Source: Kribbella steppae (lineage in GTDB: Bacteria > Actinomycetota > Actinomycetes > Propionibacteriales > Kribbellaceae). Taken from it: 64,000 nucleotides of DNA. The notes beneath the pieces were generated by a model. It was not told the origin of the DNA and made no database searches. It saw nothing but the letters and a program-made list of their open reading frames with translations. The stretch is from NCBI RefSeq assembly GCF_004342025.1, contig NZ_SLWN01000002.1, forward strand, positions 62,001 through 126,000. The letters run 5' to 3'. Below are positions 52,464 through 59,919 of this stretch, one piece after another (position 1 is the first letter of the stretch; each line of letters starts with the position of its first letter). The position numbers were made by a program, and so were the translations under genes.

Positions 52464-53577
52464 AGGGGGTGGTGAGGACGGCGTCGGTACGGCGCTCGAC
52501 CGGCGAGAACTCCACGTCGAGTCCGAAGCACGACGGCCCGAAGACCGCCAGCGCCTCCGGCGTCCGCATCAGGTCCGGTGTCGAGATACCGACGACGGTG
52601 ACGCGCTGGCCGTACCGCAGGCCCTCAGTGGTGATCGGCTCGGCGGTGTCCGCCTCCAGGACGCAGATGAGATCCGGGACCGTGCAGACAACCGAACCGT
52701 CGACCTCAGCGACCAGGTTCTCGTTCTGGAAGCGCAGTTCCAGCGAAGAGGTGTCGTCGTACGACGCGAACCGGACCCGGCCGCGGGCGAAGCCTTCGAC
52801 AGTACGGCGCTCGACGTCGACCACTTTGCCGCGGAACAGCACTCGCAAGTGGTTGTACAGCGTCGGAGCGAGCGCCGTACGCACAGCCTCGATCGGGTCA
52901 CCGTGCGACTCGCGCGCGAGTCGGACCGCCCGGCCGAGCGACAGGCCTAGTGACAGCGTCCGCGGTACGGCGGTGCGCTTCACCTCGGCGCCCGTCATCG
53001 AGTACTCGGCGATGTGTGCGACTCCGCCCAATCGGATGGTGATCCCGCGGGCCAGCCATTCCATCTGTCGATTGTCGACACCCGTATCGATGACAACTGT
53101 TTCGTCGTGTTCGCCCGCGATCGCCATCGGCGACCCTGGTACGCCGTACACCGAGAACGTCTCCATCTGGAGCTCCGGGAACGCGCGGCCCATACCGTCG
53201 GCGTCGACCACCGGGAGGCCGGTCCGGGCCGCGACCAGCAGCGGGATCATCGAGTTGATGCCGCCGCACTCGATCGGCATGGTCGCGTCGGCGGTGCGGC
53301 CGAGGTGACGTTCGAGGGCCCGCAGCGCGCCGACCGGTTCGCTGCCGCGCGGGATCTTCTCCACGATCACGGTCGGCGCACCCATCTGCGCGGTCGGGAT
53401 GACGAACGCGTCGTCGTCGAGCTCGTCCGGGTCGAGCACGGTCACCGGCCCGTGCTCCCGGATCGCCTGCTCCACCAGCAACCGCCCGATCAACGGATCC
53501 CCGCCACCCCCGGTCCCGAGAATCGCCGCCCCACGCGCAAGATCCCGCAGATGCTCGATGTCCAATGTCCAGCTCAT
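52462..53577 (-). CDS. DUF917-family protein (S-methyl-thiohydantoin desulfurase-like), second gene of the triplet
   Basis: A 371-residue DUF917 protein with the well-conserved set: AAILGTGGGGDPLIGRLL, AQMGAPTVIVEKIPRGSE, MPIECGGINSMIPLLVAART, VVDADGMGRAFPELQMETFS and LRFQNENLVAEVDG. ATG at 53577 was chosen because the family starts with a short lead before the glycine loop; an in-frame start further upstream would read through the bridging element. It is joined to the first DUF917 gene by an 84-base mini-ORF. Confidence 0.85.
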   Translation of the reverse strand: MSWTLDIEHLRDLARGAAILGTGGGGDPLIGRLLVEQAIREHGPVTVLDPDELDDDAFVIPTAQMGAPTVIVEKIPRGSEPVGALRALERHLGRTADATMPIECGGINSMIPLLVAARTGLPVVDADGMGRAFPELQMETFSVYGVPGSPMAIAGEHDETVVIDTGVDNRQMEWLARGITIRLGGVAHIAEYSMTGAEVKRTAVPRTLSLGLSLGRAVRLARESHGDPIEAVRTALAPTLYNHLRVLFRGKVVDVERRTVEGFARGRVRFASYDDTSSLELRFQNENLVAEVDGSVVCTVPDLICVLEADTAEPITTEGLRYGQRVTVVGISTPDLMRTPEALAVFGPSCFGLDVEFSPVERRTDAVLTTP

Positions 53578-53657
53578 GCCCGTCCTCGCTTCGCTCCGGG
53601 CGGGCATGAGGCACGAATCGCGCTGTGTTGAATGATTCCCTCGCTACGCTCGGTCAT
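53574..53657 (-). repeat. Type I bridging mini-ORF element between two DUF917 genes
   Basis: A complete 27-codon frame (peptide starts MTERSEGIIQHSAIRASC) with ATGA overlaps at both ends. It is exactly 84 bases long, as is the element at 22427-22510. Shared parts are ATGASCGAGCGYAGCGAG at the start, CTCATGC in the middle and AGCGAGG with GCATGA at the end. The peptide itself is poorly conserved, so the DNA or the coupling is likely what is maintained. Confidence 0.6.
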
Positions 53658-54730
53658 ACCGTCTCCAACGCCCGAATCGGGTCGAGGTCGTAGCCGAAGT
53701 AGCGCGGTCCGACCAGGGCGATACCGGCCGGCGAATGCCAGCGTTCGTCGGACGGCGCGGCCAACACACTCACGCGTTGCCCGTAGCGCAGGGCTTCTGT
53801 GGTGATCGGCTCGCCGGACTCGGTGTCCAGCACGATGATCAGGTCCGGCGTGGTCGCGACCGCGGCACCGTCGATCTCTGCGACCAGGTGCTCGTTCTGG
53901 AAACGCAGTACCAGCACGCGTCCGAGCGATGCGTCCAGCCCGTCGACGGTCGCATCACCGCGCGCGAAGCCGGTCGTCGTACGACGCTGAACGTCGACAA
54001 CCTTCCCGACATGCAGCAACCGCCCGCCGAGCCGATCGACCACCGCGGCCACCGGATCACTGAGCGAACGCCGCGCCTCGTCGATGGCCAGACCGGTCGC
54101 GAGGCACTGGCTGAGCGTCCCCGGCACGAACGCCGCACGCACCTCGGCACCCGTCATCGCGTACAGCGAGACGATCGCCGAACACCCCATGTCCACCGTC
54201 GCGGACCGCGCCAGCCGCTCTGCCCAGGTGTTGTCGATCGTGTCGAAAACACCGCGGTTTCCTTTTTCGTCGACAATCGACATCGGTGTTGCCTCGATCC
54301 CGGCCAGGGTCGGCAGCACCATCTGCAGTTCGGGGAACGCGCGGCCCATCCCGTCACCATCGACCAGCGGCAGGCCGAGCTGGGCGGCCGCGATCACCGG
54401 GACCATCGAGTTGACGCCGCCGGCCTCGATACAGGCGATGTGGGTAGGCGTCTTGCCGACGTACTTGGCCAGTGTCTGGACCGCGATCGCGATCTGGTCC
54501 GCGGACGGGAGCTTCTCGACCATCACGGTCGGCGCACCCATCATTGCCACCGGCAACACACAGGCGTCGTCCGGCAGGTCGTTCACGCTCACCAACTCGA
54601 CGACTCCGTGCGAGCGCAACGCCTGCTCGGCAAGCAGCCGGCCGATGTGCGGATCACCGCCACCACCAGTCCCCAGTACGGCGGCCCCACGCGCGAGCGG
54701 CCCGAGATCAGCCGCAGTAAGAGTCGTCAT
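53654..54730 (-). CDS. DUF917-family protein (S-methyl-thiohydantoin desulfurase-like), first gene of the triplet
   Basis: A 358-residue DUF917 protein close to the gene at 52462: AAVLGTGGGGDPHIGRLLAE, AMMGAPTVMVEKLPSADQIA, CIEAGGVNSMVPVIAAAQLG, LVDGDGMGRAFPELQMVLPT and LRFQNEHLVAEIDG. Family members often adjoin hydantoinase/oxoprolinase genes, as here, where it overlaps the HyuA-like gene by four bases. The reaction in this organism is not established; desulfuration of a thiohydantoin is the family-based suggestion. Confidence 0.87.
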   Translation of the reverse strand: MTTLTAADLGPLARGAAVLGTGGGGDPHIGRLLAEQALRSHGVVELVSVNDLPDDACVLPVAMMGAPTVMVEKLPSADQIAIAVQTLAKYVGKTPTHIACIEAGGVNSMVPVIAAAQLGLPLVDGDGMGRAFPELQMVLPTLAGIEATPMSIVDEKGNRGVFDTIDNTWAERLARSATVDMGCSAIVSLYAMTGAEVRAAFVPGTLSQCLATGLAIDEARRSLSDPVAAVVDRLGGRLLHVGKVVDVQRRTTTGFARGDATVDGLDASLGRVLVLRFQNEHLVAEIDGAAVATTPDLIIVLDTESGEPITTEALRYGQRVSVLAAPSDERWHSPAGIALVGPRYFGYDLDPIRALETV

Positions 54731-56283
54731 GACTGCCCCAGCCGCAGGTCGCCGACCGCCTTGCAGCGGATACGGGTGGCGTTGCCGGGTAGGTAAGGAA
54801 TCGGCACCTCGTCGAAGTCGACAATCCGCACCTGTGCCGGATCGGCACCGGCCGCGACCGCTCGGTCGACCGCCTCCTGGCGAGCCTCGTCGACCACCGC
54901 GTCGCGACGACCGGGATCGATCGCGTACACCCGATCCACCTCGCCGCCCACCTGTGCGATGGCCGCACCGATCGCGTTCGCGACCGCGAAGTGATCCGGC
55001 CGATGCACCGCCAGACTGCCCGGCAGATCGTCGGGCAACAGGATCGACCCACCACCGACCGCCACCACCGGCAGCGGGTCGGGCGACGTCCGCATCCGCT
55101 CCACCGCGTCCGCGATATCGGCCGCGACCCGGGCAAGAGCAGCCTTGACCAGCGTCGGGTCCAGATCGGCGACCGCATCAGCCGACCCCACCTCAGCCCG
55201 CCCGGCCGCGACCGCGATATCGGTCGCGGTCAACGTCGTACCGCCGAAGACCAAGGCCTCGTCGGTCAACCGGTAGCCCACCGACCGAGGACCGACCGTC
55301 ACCAGGTCGTTGTCCCCGGCCACCAAACTGCCGCCGCCGATGCCGATGCTCAGCACGTCCGGCATCCGGAAGTTCGTCCGTACGCCGGCCACGTCCACCT
55401 CGGTGGTCGCCTCCCGCGGGAATCCGTGCGTGAGTACGCCGACATCGGTCGTCGTACCGCCGACGTCGACGACCGCGCAGGTGTCGAGGCCGGACAGCAG
55501 AGCCGCGCCGCGCATCGAGTTCGTCGGGCCGGACGCAAAGGTGGCGACCGGGTAGCGCCGGGCGAAGTCGACGTCCATCAGGGTGCCGTCGTTCTGGCTC
55601 AGGTACAGCGGCGCGGCGATGCCGTGCCCGGCGACTGCGCCCGCGAGACCGTCGACAATACTCGCGGCGAGCTCCCGTAGCGCCGCGTTGATGATGGTCG
55701 CGTTCTCCCGCTCCAGCAGGCCGATCCGGCCGATCTCGTGTGACAACGAGATGGCCACGTCGTCGCCGAGCTCGGACCGCAGGATCTCCGCGGCACGCAG
55801 CTCGAACTCGTTGCTCACCGGCGAGAACACCGACGAGATCGCCACCGACCGGACGCCATGCGCGAGCATGTCCGCGGCGTGCCGGCGCAGCTCATCCTCG
55901 TCCAGCTCGGCGATGTGCCGGCCGTCGAACTCGTGCCCGCCGTGCGCCAGATAACTGCGACCGCTGACCGCCTCGACCAGTCGCTGCGGCCAGTCCACCA
56001 GCGGCGGCAGCGATGCGGTCGCGGGAAGGCCGAGCCGCAGCGCCGCAGTCGGGGCGAGCCTGCGCGCCTCGACCAGCGCGTTGATGAAGTGCGTGGTGCC
56101 GATCATCACCGCCTGCACCTGGGCCGGGTCGAACGACCGCTCGGCCTGCAACCGGTCGAGGGTGTCGATGATGCCCGCCGTCACGTCCTCGCTGGTGGCC
56201 GACTTGTTGGCCGCGAGCACAGTGTTGCCCTCGAGCAGCACGGCGTCGGTGTTGGTGCCACCGACATCGATGCCGATACGCAT
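54727..56283 (-). CDS. Hydantoinase/oxoprolinase family protein (HyuA-like)
   Basis: A 518-residue protein of the hydantoinase/oxoprolinase family. The N-terminal ATP-binding signature is IGIDVGGTNTDAVLLEGNTV, later ATP/metal motifs are IGTTHFINALVEARRL, LSQNDGTLMDVDFARRYPVA, FASGPTNSMRGAALLSGLD and VVDVGGTTTDVGVL. Such enzymes cleave hydantoin or oxoproline rings with ATP. Only the A-type subunit is present; no HyuB is adjacent, and the DUF917 proteins take its place. ATG at 56283 follows AGGAGG. Confidence 0.9.
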   Translation of the reverse strand: MRIGIDVGGTNTDAVLLEGNTVLAANKSATSEDVTAGIIDTLDRLQAERSFDPAQVQAVMIGTTHFINALVEARRLAPTAALRLGLPATASLPPLVDWPQRLVEAVSGRSYLAHGGHEFDGRHIAELDEDELRRHAADMLAHGVRSVAISSVFSPVSNEFELRAAEILRSELGDDVAISLSHEIGRIGLLERENATIINAALRELAASIVDGLAGAVAGHGIAAPLYLSQNDGTLMDVDFARRYPVATFASGPTNSMRGAALLSGLDTCAVVDVGGTTTDVGVLTHGFPREATTEVDVAGVRTNFRMPDVLSIGIGGGSLVAGDNDLVTVGPRSVGYRLTDEALVFGGTTLTATDIAVAAGRAEVGSADAVADLDPTLVKAALARVAADIADAVERMRTSPDPLPVVAVGGGSILLPDDLPGSLAVHRPDHFAVANAIGAAIAQVGGEVDRVYAIDPGRRDAVVDEARQEAVDRAVAAGADPAQVRIVDFDEVPIPYLPGNATRIRCKAVGDLRLGQS

Positions 56284-56303
56284 GCGGATCCTCCTGGGTT
56301 TCG

Positions 56304-56338
56304 GGTACGGCGACCGGCTGAGGGCAGGTCGCCGTACC
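56304..56338 (-). promoter_or_regulatory. 12-bp hairpin between the NCS1 and HyuA-like genes
   Basis: GGTACGGCGACC (56304-56315) and GGTCGCCGTACC (56327-56338) pair perfectly with an 11-base loop, ten bases after the permease stop. It could attenuate transcription or protect the upstream message. Confidence 0.6.
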
Positions 56339-56347
56339 GCAGAGTGG

Positions 56348-57694
56348 CTAGCTGGTGGCCGGGACGGCGGTGGTTTCGGTCTGCTCGCTGTCCATGGTGC
56401 GACTCGTGCCGACACCGCGGATCAGGCCGAGCTTGCCGGCCACGACGTACGCGACGAAGCCGACGACGAGCGAGTTGATACTGGGCAGGCCCCACTCGAC
56501 GTACTTGCCGATCAGGGCGGCGCCGATCCAGATCACGATCGTGGCCGGCACCCAGGTCGGCGCGGTCGCGGGCAGGGTGCCGTGGTCGCGCGTCTGGTCG
56601 AGCTCGGGACGCCAGCGCTTCACCACGAAGTACTCCGCGACCATGATCCCGGCGATCGGCGGGAACGCGACGCCGAGCACGATCAGGAACTCGGTGAACT
56701 TGTCCAGGATGCCGCCGGCCGCGAGCACGCTGCCGATGACGCCGACCACGAGGGTGACCGCGGCCCGGTTGACGTGCCGGCCGAAGACGGTGCCGATGAA
56801 GTTCACCACGCCGAGGCCGGAGCTGTAGAGGTTCCAGTCGTTGATCTTCATGGTGCCGAGGATGATCACCAGCGTGCCGACCCAGCCGACCGACGAGGTG
56901 ACGATCGTGATCACGTTCGCCGAGCCGACCGCGTGCGCGAGCAGGACGCCGGACAGGCCGATCACGTACTCGCCGAGAGTGATCCCCAGCAGCGTCTGCT
57001 TCACCACGTCGCCGACCCCACGGTTGAACCGGGTCATGTCCGGGGTGATGACGGCGCCGACGATGAAGCCGCCGGCGACGAGCGTCGTACCTTCCAGCAG
57101 ACTCAGCGGCGGACCGGGTGGCGCGGAGCTGGTCAGCGCGCCGAGGCTGTGGTTGGACAGTTCGCTGATGATCGACCAGCCGACCAGGATGAGGAAGGCC
57201 GGCACGGTCACGTAGGCGACCCAGGCCATCGAGTGGAAGCCGCGCAGGACGACGAAGGTCACGGCCAGACCGAACACCAGCGACCATCCCCAGGTGGGCA
57301 GTACGCCGACCAGCGCACTAAGGCCGGCCGCGGACACGGCGGACTGGATGCCGAACCAGCCGATCAGGCTGATCCCGATCGCCAGCCCGATCAGCGACGA
57401 ACCGGCCTGGCCGAACCCGGTCCAGCGCGCGATCACCGAGGTCTGCAGACCCTCGCGAGCGCCGATGATGCCGATCAGGATCGCCACCAGTTCGAGGATC
57501 ACCGCGCCGAGCGTGAGCGCCCAGAACGCGGTCCAGAAGTCCATCCCGAACCCCAGCGTGGCCCCGAGCAGGAACTGACTGAGTGCGGAGATCTGCCCGA
57601 ACCGCTGGGTCGCGACAGACCACCAGGAATATCGGGCACTCGCCGGGACCCGGGCGAGCGCATAGTCGTCGGTACCGACCTGTGAAGCGGCCAT
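56348..57694 (-). CDS. NCS1-family purine/cytosine/hydantoin permease
   Basis: A 448-residue membrane protein with twelve helices of the nucleobase:cation symporter-1 family: GATLGFGMDFWTAFWALTLG, RWTGFGQAGSSLIGLAIGIS, GFIVGAVITPDMTRFNRGVG and IILGTMKINDWNLYSSGL. Known members import cytosine, purines, allantoin or hydantoins (Mhp1). Leading an operon with a HyuA-like protein makes a hydantoin-type substrate plausible. ATG at 57694 follows GGAGG; the longer upstream frame reads into the divergent gene region. Confidence 0.92.
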   Translation of the reverse strand: MAASQVGTDDYALARVPASARYSWWSVATQRFGQISALSQFLLGATLGFGMDFWTAFWALTLGAVILELVAILIGIIGAREGLQTSVIARWTGFGQAGSSLIGLAIGISLIGWFGIQSAVSAAGLSALVGVLPTWGWSLVFGLAVTFVVLRGFHSMAWVAYVTVPAFLILVGWSIISELSNHSLGALTSSAPPGPPLSLLEGTTLVAGGFIVGAVITPDMTRFNRGVGDVVKQTLLGITLGEYVIGLSGVLLAHAVGSANVITIVTSSVGWVGTLVIILGTMKINDWNLYSSGLGVVNFIGTVFGRHVNRAAVTLVVGVIGSVLAAGGILDKFTEFLIVLGVAFPPIAGIMVAEYFVVKRWRPELDQTRDHGTLPATAPTWVPATIVIWIGAALIGKYVEWGLPSINSLVVGFVAYVVAGKLGLIRGVGTSRTMDSEQTETTAVPATS

Positions 57695-57818
57695 GGGGAA
57701 CCTCCAGGACTGGGGATTCCATCGAACGTACGACGCCGGCCGACCCGGCTCACCGTCCATTGTGCACACCTGACGCGGCCGCACTGTGCACCCAGCCCAG
57801 GTCGCTACTCTTGTCACG

Positions 57819-58286
57819 ATGAACAGCCGGGTCCCTCGTCGCGGAGCGCTACTGCTGCGCCTCCTGGGTGTGCTCGGAGTAGTCGTCGGCGTCTTCGCCA
57901 TGCACGGCCTCACCGCCCACCATGACGCCGCGATGCCGACGGGGCACCCGGCCACTGCGATGCAGACAGAACCGGCCACCGCGATGCGGACAGCAGACGT
58001 CGCCGCACCTCACGTGAAGCACGAGGTGGCGTTGCCTATCGCTCTCGTCGACGCGTTCGACCGAGTGGCGATCGCACCCGCAGGGGATCAGCACGGGATG
58101 GTGTCAGCCTGCGTGGCGATGCTGACCGGGCTCTTGCTGTTCCTGGCGTTGGTGCTGGCGTTGCGGAGTCTGCTGGCGTGGCGGCTCGTGCTCTTGCTCC
58201 CGCCCGCCGCGCGGGTCGTGCTGAGTGAGCGCTCTCCGCCCTGGCTTGCTCCATCGCTGTCGAAGTTGTGCGTCCTGCGGACCTGA
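57819..58286 (+). CDS. DUF6153-like small membrane protein
   Basis: A 155-residue protein with an N-terminal helix (LLLRLLGVLGVVVGVFAMHG), a His/Met/Ala-rich external loop (TAHHDAAMPTGHPATAMQTE) and a second helix pair near residue 105 (MVSACVAMLTGLLLFLALVL). The His/Met content and the neighbouring DUF305 and copper ATPase genes suggest a metal-related envelope role; this is inference. ATG at 57819 is preferred over an upstream GTG because TACTCT ends seven bases before it, consistent with a leaderless message. Confidence 0.7.
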   Translation: MNSRVPRRGALLLRLLGVLGVVVGVFAMHGLTAHHDAAMPTGHPATAMQTEPATAMRTADVAAPHVKHEVALPIALVDAFDRVAIAPAGDQHGMVSACVAMLTGLLLFLALVLALRSLLAWRLVLLLPPAARVVLSERSPPWLAPSLSKLCVLRT

Positions 58287-58338
58287 GCCGATCAGGTTCG
58301 TTTCGCCGTACCAACTCTTCGACATCAAAGGATTTGCG

Positions 58339-58947
58339 ATGAAGCACGTCTACGGCACGACCGCCTTACTTGTCGCCACAGTGGCGCTGACCGGCTGTGG
58401 TGACTCCGACGCCGGCCCGATGCCGGGGATGAACCACAGCAGTTCGAGTACGCCGACCTCCGCGGCGGCGGCGTACAACGACGCCGATGTCAGGTTCGCG
58501 ACCCAGATGATCCCACATCACCAGCAAGCCGTGCAGATGGCGAGCATGGCGGGTTACCAGGCGACCACCCCTGAGGTGAAGAAACTCGCCACCGCGATCA
58601 AGGCCGCGCAGGACCCGGAGATCAAGCTGATGTCCGGCTGGCTGACCGGTTGGGGCAAACCGGTCCCGACCCCGAGCCACGGCGGCCACGGCGGGCACGA
58701 GGAGATGCCCGGGATGATGACCGAGGAGGAGATGTCCGACCTCGGCAAACAGCAAGGCAGCATGTTCGACCGGATGTGGATCCAGTTGATGATCAAGCAT
58801 CACCAGGGGGCGGTGGCAATGGCCAAGACCGAACAGGCCAACGGCAAGGACCCCGCGTCCATCGCCCTGGCACAGAAGGTCCAGGCTGCCCAGACCGCCG
58901 AGATCGCGACCATGCAAAGACTCGTGGGCCAACTCCCCGTGAGCTGA
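58339..58947 (+). CDS. DUF305-domain lipoprotein
   Basis: A 202-residue exported protein. The lipobox is in VALTGC. Two DUF305 repeats carry the conserved histidine/methionine motifs TQMIPHHQQAVQMASMA and QLMIKHHQGAVAMAKTE, with a Gly/His/Met-rich linker (SHGGHGGHEEMPGMMTEEEM). Such ferritin-like helical proteins often accompany copper and silver resistance genes. It is 52 bases downstream of the DUF6153-like gene in the same direction. The ATG at 58339 was chosen for the compact signal peptide and AAAGGA upstream. Confidence 0.88.
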   Translation: MKHVYGTTALLVATVALTGCGDSDAGPMPGMNHSSSSTPTSAAAAYNDADVRFATQMIPHHQQAVQMASMAGYQATTPEVKKLATAIKAAQDPEIKLMSGWLTGWGKPVPTPSHGGHGGHEEMPGMMTEEEMSDLGKQQGSMFDRMWIQLMIKHHQGAVAMAKTEQANGKDPASIALAQKVQAAQTAEIATMQRLVGQLPVS

Positions 58948-58956
58948 TCGGACGAC

Positions 58957-58985
58957 GCCGGGCTCTCCGTGAAGGCGAGCCCGGC
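58957..58985. terminator. Terminator hairpin between DUF305 and DUF2218 genes
   Basis: GCCGGGCT (58957-58964) pairs with AGCCCGGC (58978-58985), and GATCGG/CCGATC can extend the stem outside. It lies between convergent genes. Confidence 0.7.
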
Positions 58986-58989
58986 CCGA

Positions 58990-59301
58990 TCACTTGCTCA
59001 TACCGTCGACCCGCTCCCAGCGAACCCGCAGGTCGTCGCGGCGGCCGATCTGCTCGATGCGCTCGGCGACATGAGCACTCACCTCATCAAGCCGCGCGGC
59101 GTCGGCAGCCTCCACCCTGAGCACCAGCCGGTCCGGCTCGGCGACGATCCGCCAGGTCGCCGGACCGAGATCGATGAGCAACTCGCCCGGCTGCTGCGCC
59201 AGCAGCCGCATCCCGCCCGGCTCGTGCGCGAAGTGACTGCTCAACTGCTCGACATACCGCGCCGCCCGCTCTGTTGCGACGTACGCCTCCATCACCGGCA
59301 T
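58990..59301 (-). CDS. DUF2218 protein
   Basis: A 103-residue protein typical of the DUF2218 family: EAYVATERAARYVEQLSSHF, AHEPGG and VEAADAARLDEVSAHVAERI. Family members are small cytoplasmic proteins next to iron- or TetR-related genes, and their function is not established. It is divergent from the TetR regulator with a perfect 10-bp inverted repeat between them, so TetR control of this gene is likely. Confidence 0.85.
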   Translation of the reverse strand: MPVMEAYVATERAARYVEQLSSHFAHEPGGMRLLAQQPGELLIDLGPATWRIVAEPDRLVLRVEAADAARLDEVSAHVAERIEQIGRRDDLRVRWERVDGMSK

Positions 59302-59321
59302 CCCAGCACTCCTTTTTCAAT

Positions 59322-59350
59322 ACATAGTGTCTCGAACAGCGACACTATGT
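59322..59350. promoter_or_regulatory. TetR operator ACATAGTGTC-9-GACACTATGT
   Basis: A perfect 10-bp inverted repeat with a 9-bp spacer fills the 66-base gap between the divergent DUF2218 and TetR genes. Its TATG/CATA-containing arms may overlap both promoters. It is one of the clearest operator candidates in the window. Confidence 0.85.
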
Positions 59351-59367
59351 CCAGGTAGTCTTGGGCC

Positions 59368-59919
59368 GTGCCGAAGCTGTGGGACGACACCATCGACGCG
59401 CACCGTCACGCCGTCCGGGAGGCGACTCTCGACGCGACGGCCGCGCTGGTCGCCGAGCGAGGTCTGACCGGTGTGACGATGTCGGAGATCGCGAAGCGGA
59501 CCGGCATGGGGCGGGCGACGCTCTACAAGTACTTCCCCGACGTCGAGACGATCCTGGTCGCCTGGCACGAACGCCAGGTAGGCAACCACCTGCAGCAGTT
59601 GGTCGGCATCCGCGATCGGACGGGGCGTCTCGAGGACGTGCTGGAGGCGTATGCGCTGATCTGTCACGCACACCCGACTGCCGAACCGGCCGCGTCACTG
59701 CACCGCGCAGAACACGTCGCGAGAGCCCGTCAGCACCTCGTGGACTTCCTCGCCGAACTGCTGACCGAGGCTGACGTGCGGGACGACGTACCGCCGAAGG
59801 AGTTGGCCGCGTACTGCGTGCATGCGCTGGCGGCGGCAGGCGCCGTACCGTCGAAAGCGGCGGTACGGCGCCTGGTCGCGGTGACGCTGGCCGGATTACG
59901 AGGTCAGGTGGACAGGTGA
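59368..59919 (+). CDS. TetR/AcrR-family transcriptional regulator
   Basis: A 183-residue regulator. The N-terminal helix-turn-helix is in LVAERGLTGVTMSEIAKRTG followed by MGRATLYKYFPDVETILVAW. The C-terminal ligand domain is not distinctive. The GTG at 59368 begins MPKLWDDTIDAHRHAVREAT, usual for the family. It probably represses itself and the divergent DUF2218 gene through the inverted repeat at 59322. Its last 24 bases overlap the convergent copper ATPase gene. Confidence 0.92.
   Translation: MPKLWDDTIDAHRHAVREATLDATAALVAERGLTGVTMSEIAKRTGMGRATLYKYFPDVETILVAWHERQVGNHLQQLVGIRDRTGRLEDVLEAYALICHAHPTAEPAASLHRAEHVARARQHLVDFLAELLTEADVRDDVPPKELAAYCVHALAAAGAVPSKAAVRRLVAVTLAGLRGQVDR

Noticed and set aside
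56081..57685. 534-codon frame on the plus strand
   Set aside because: It is antisense to the NCS1 permease and HyuA start, highly charged with no domain, and typical of GC-rich shadow frames.
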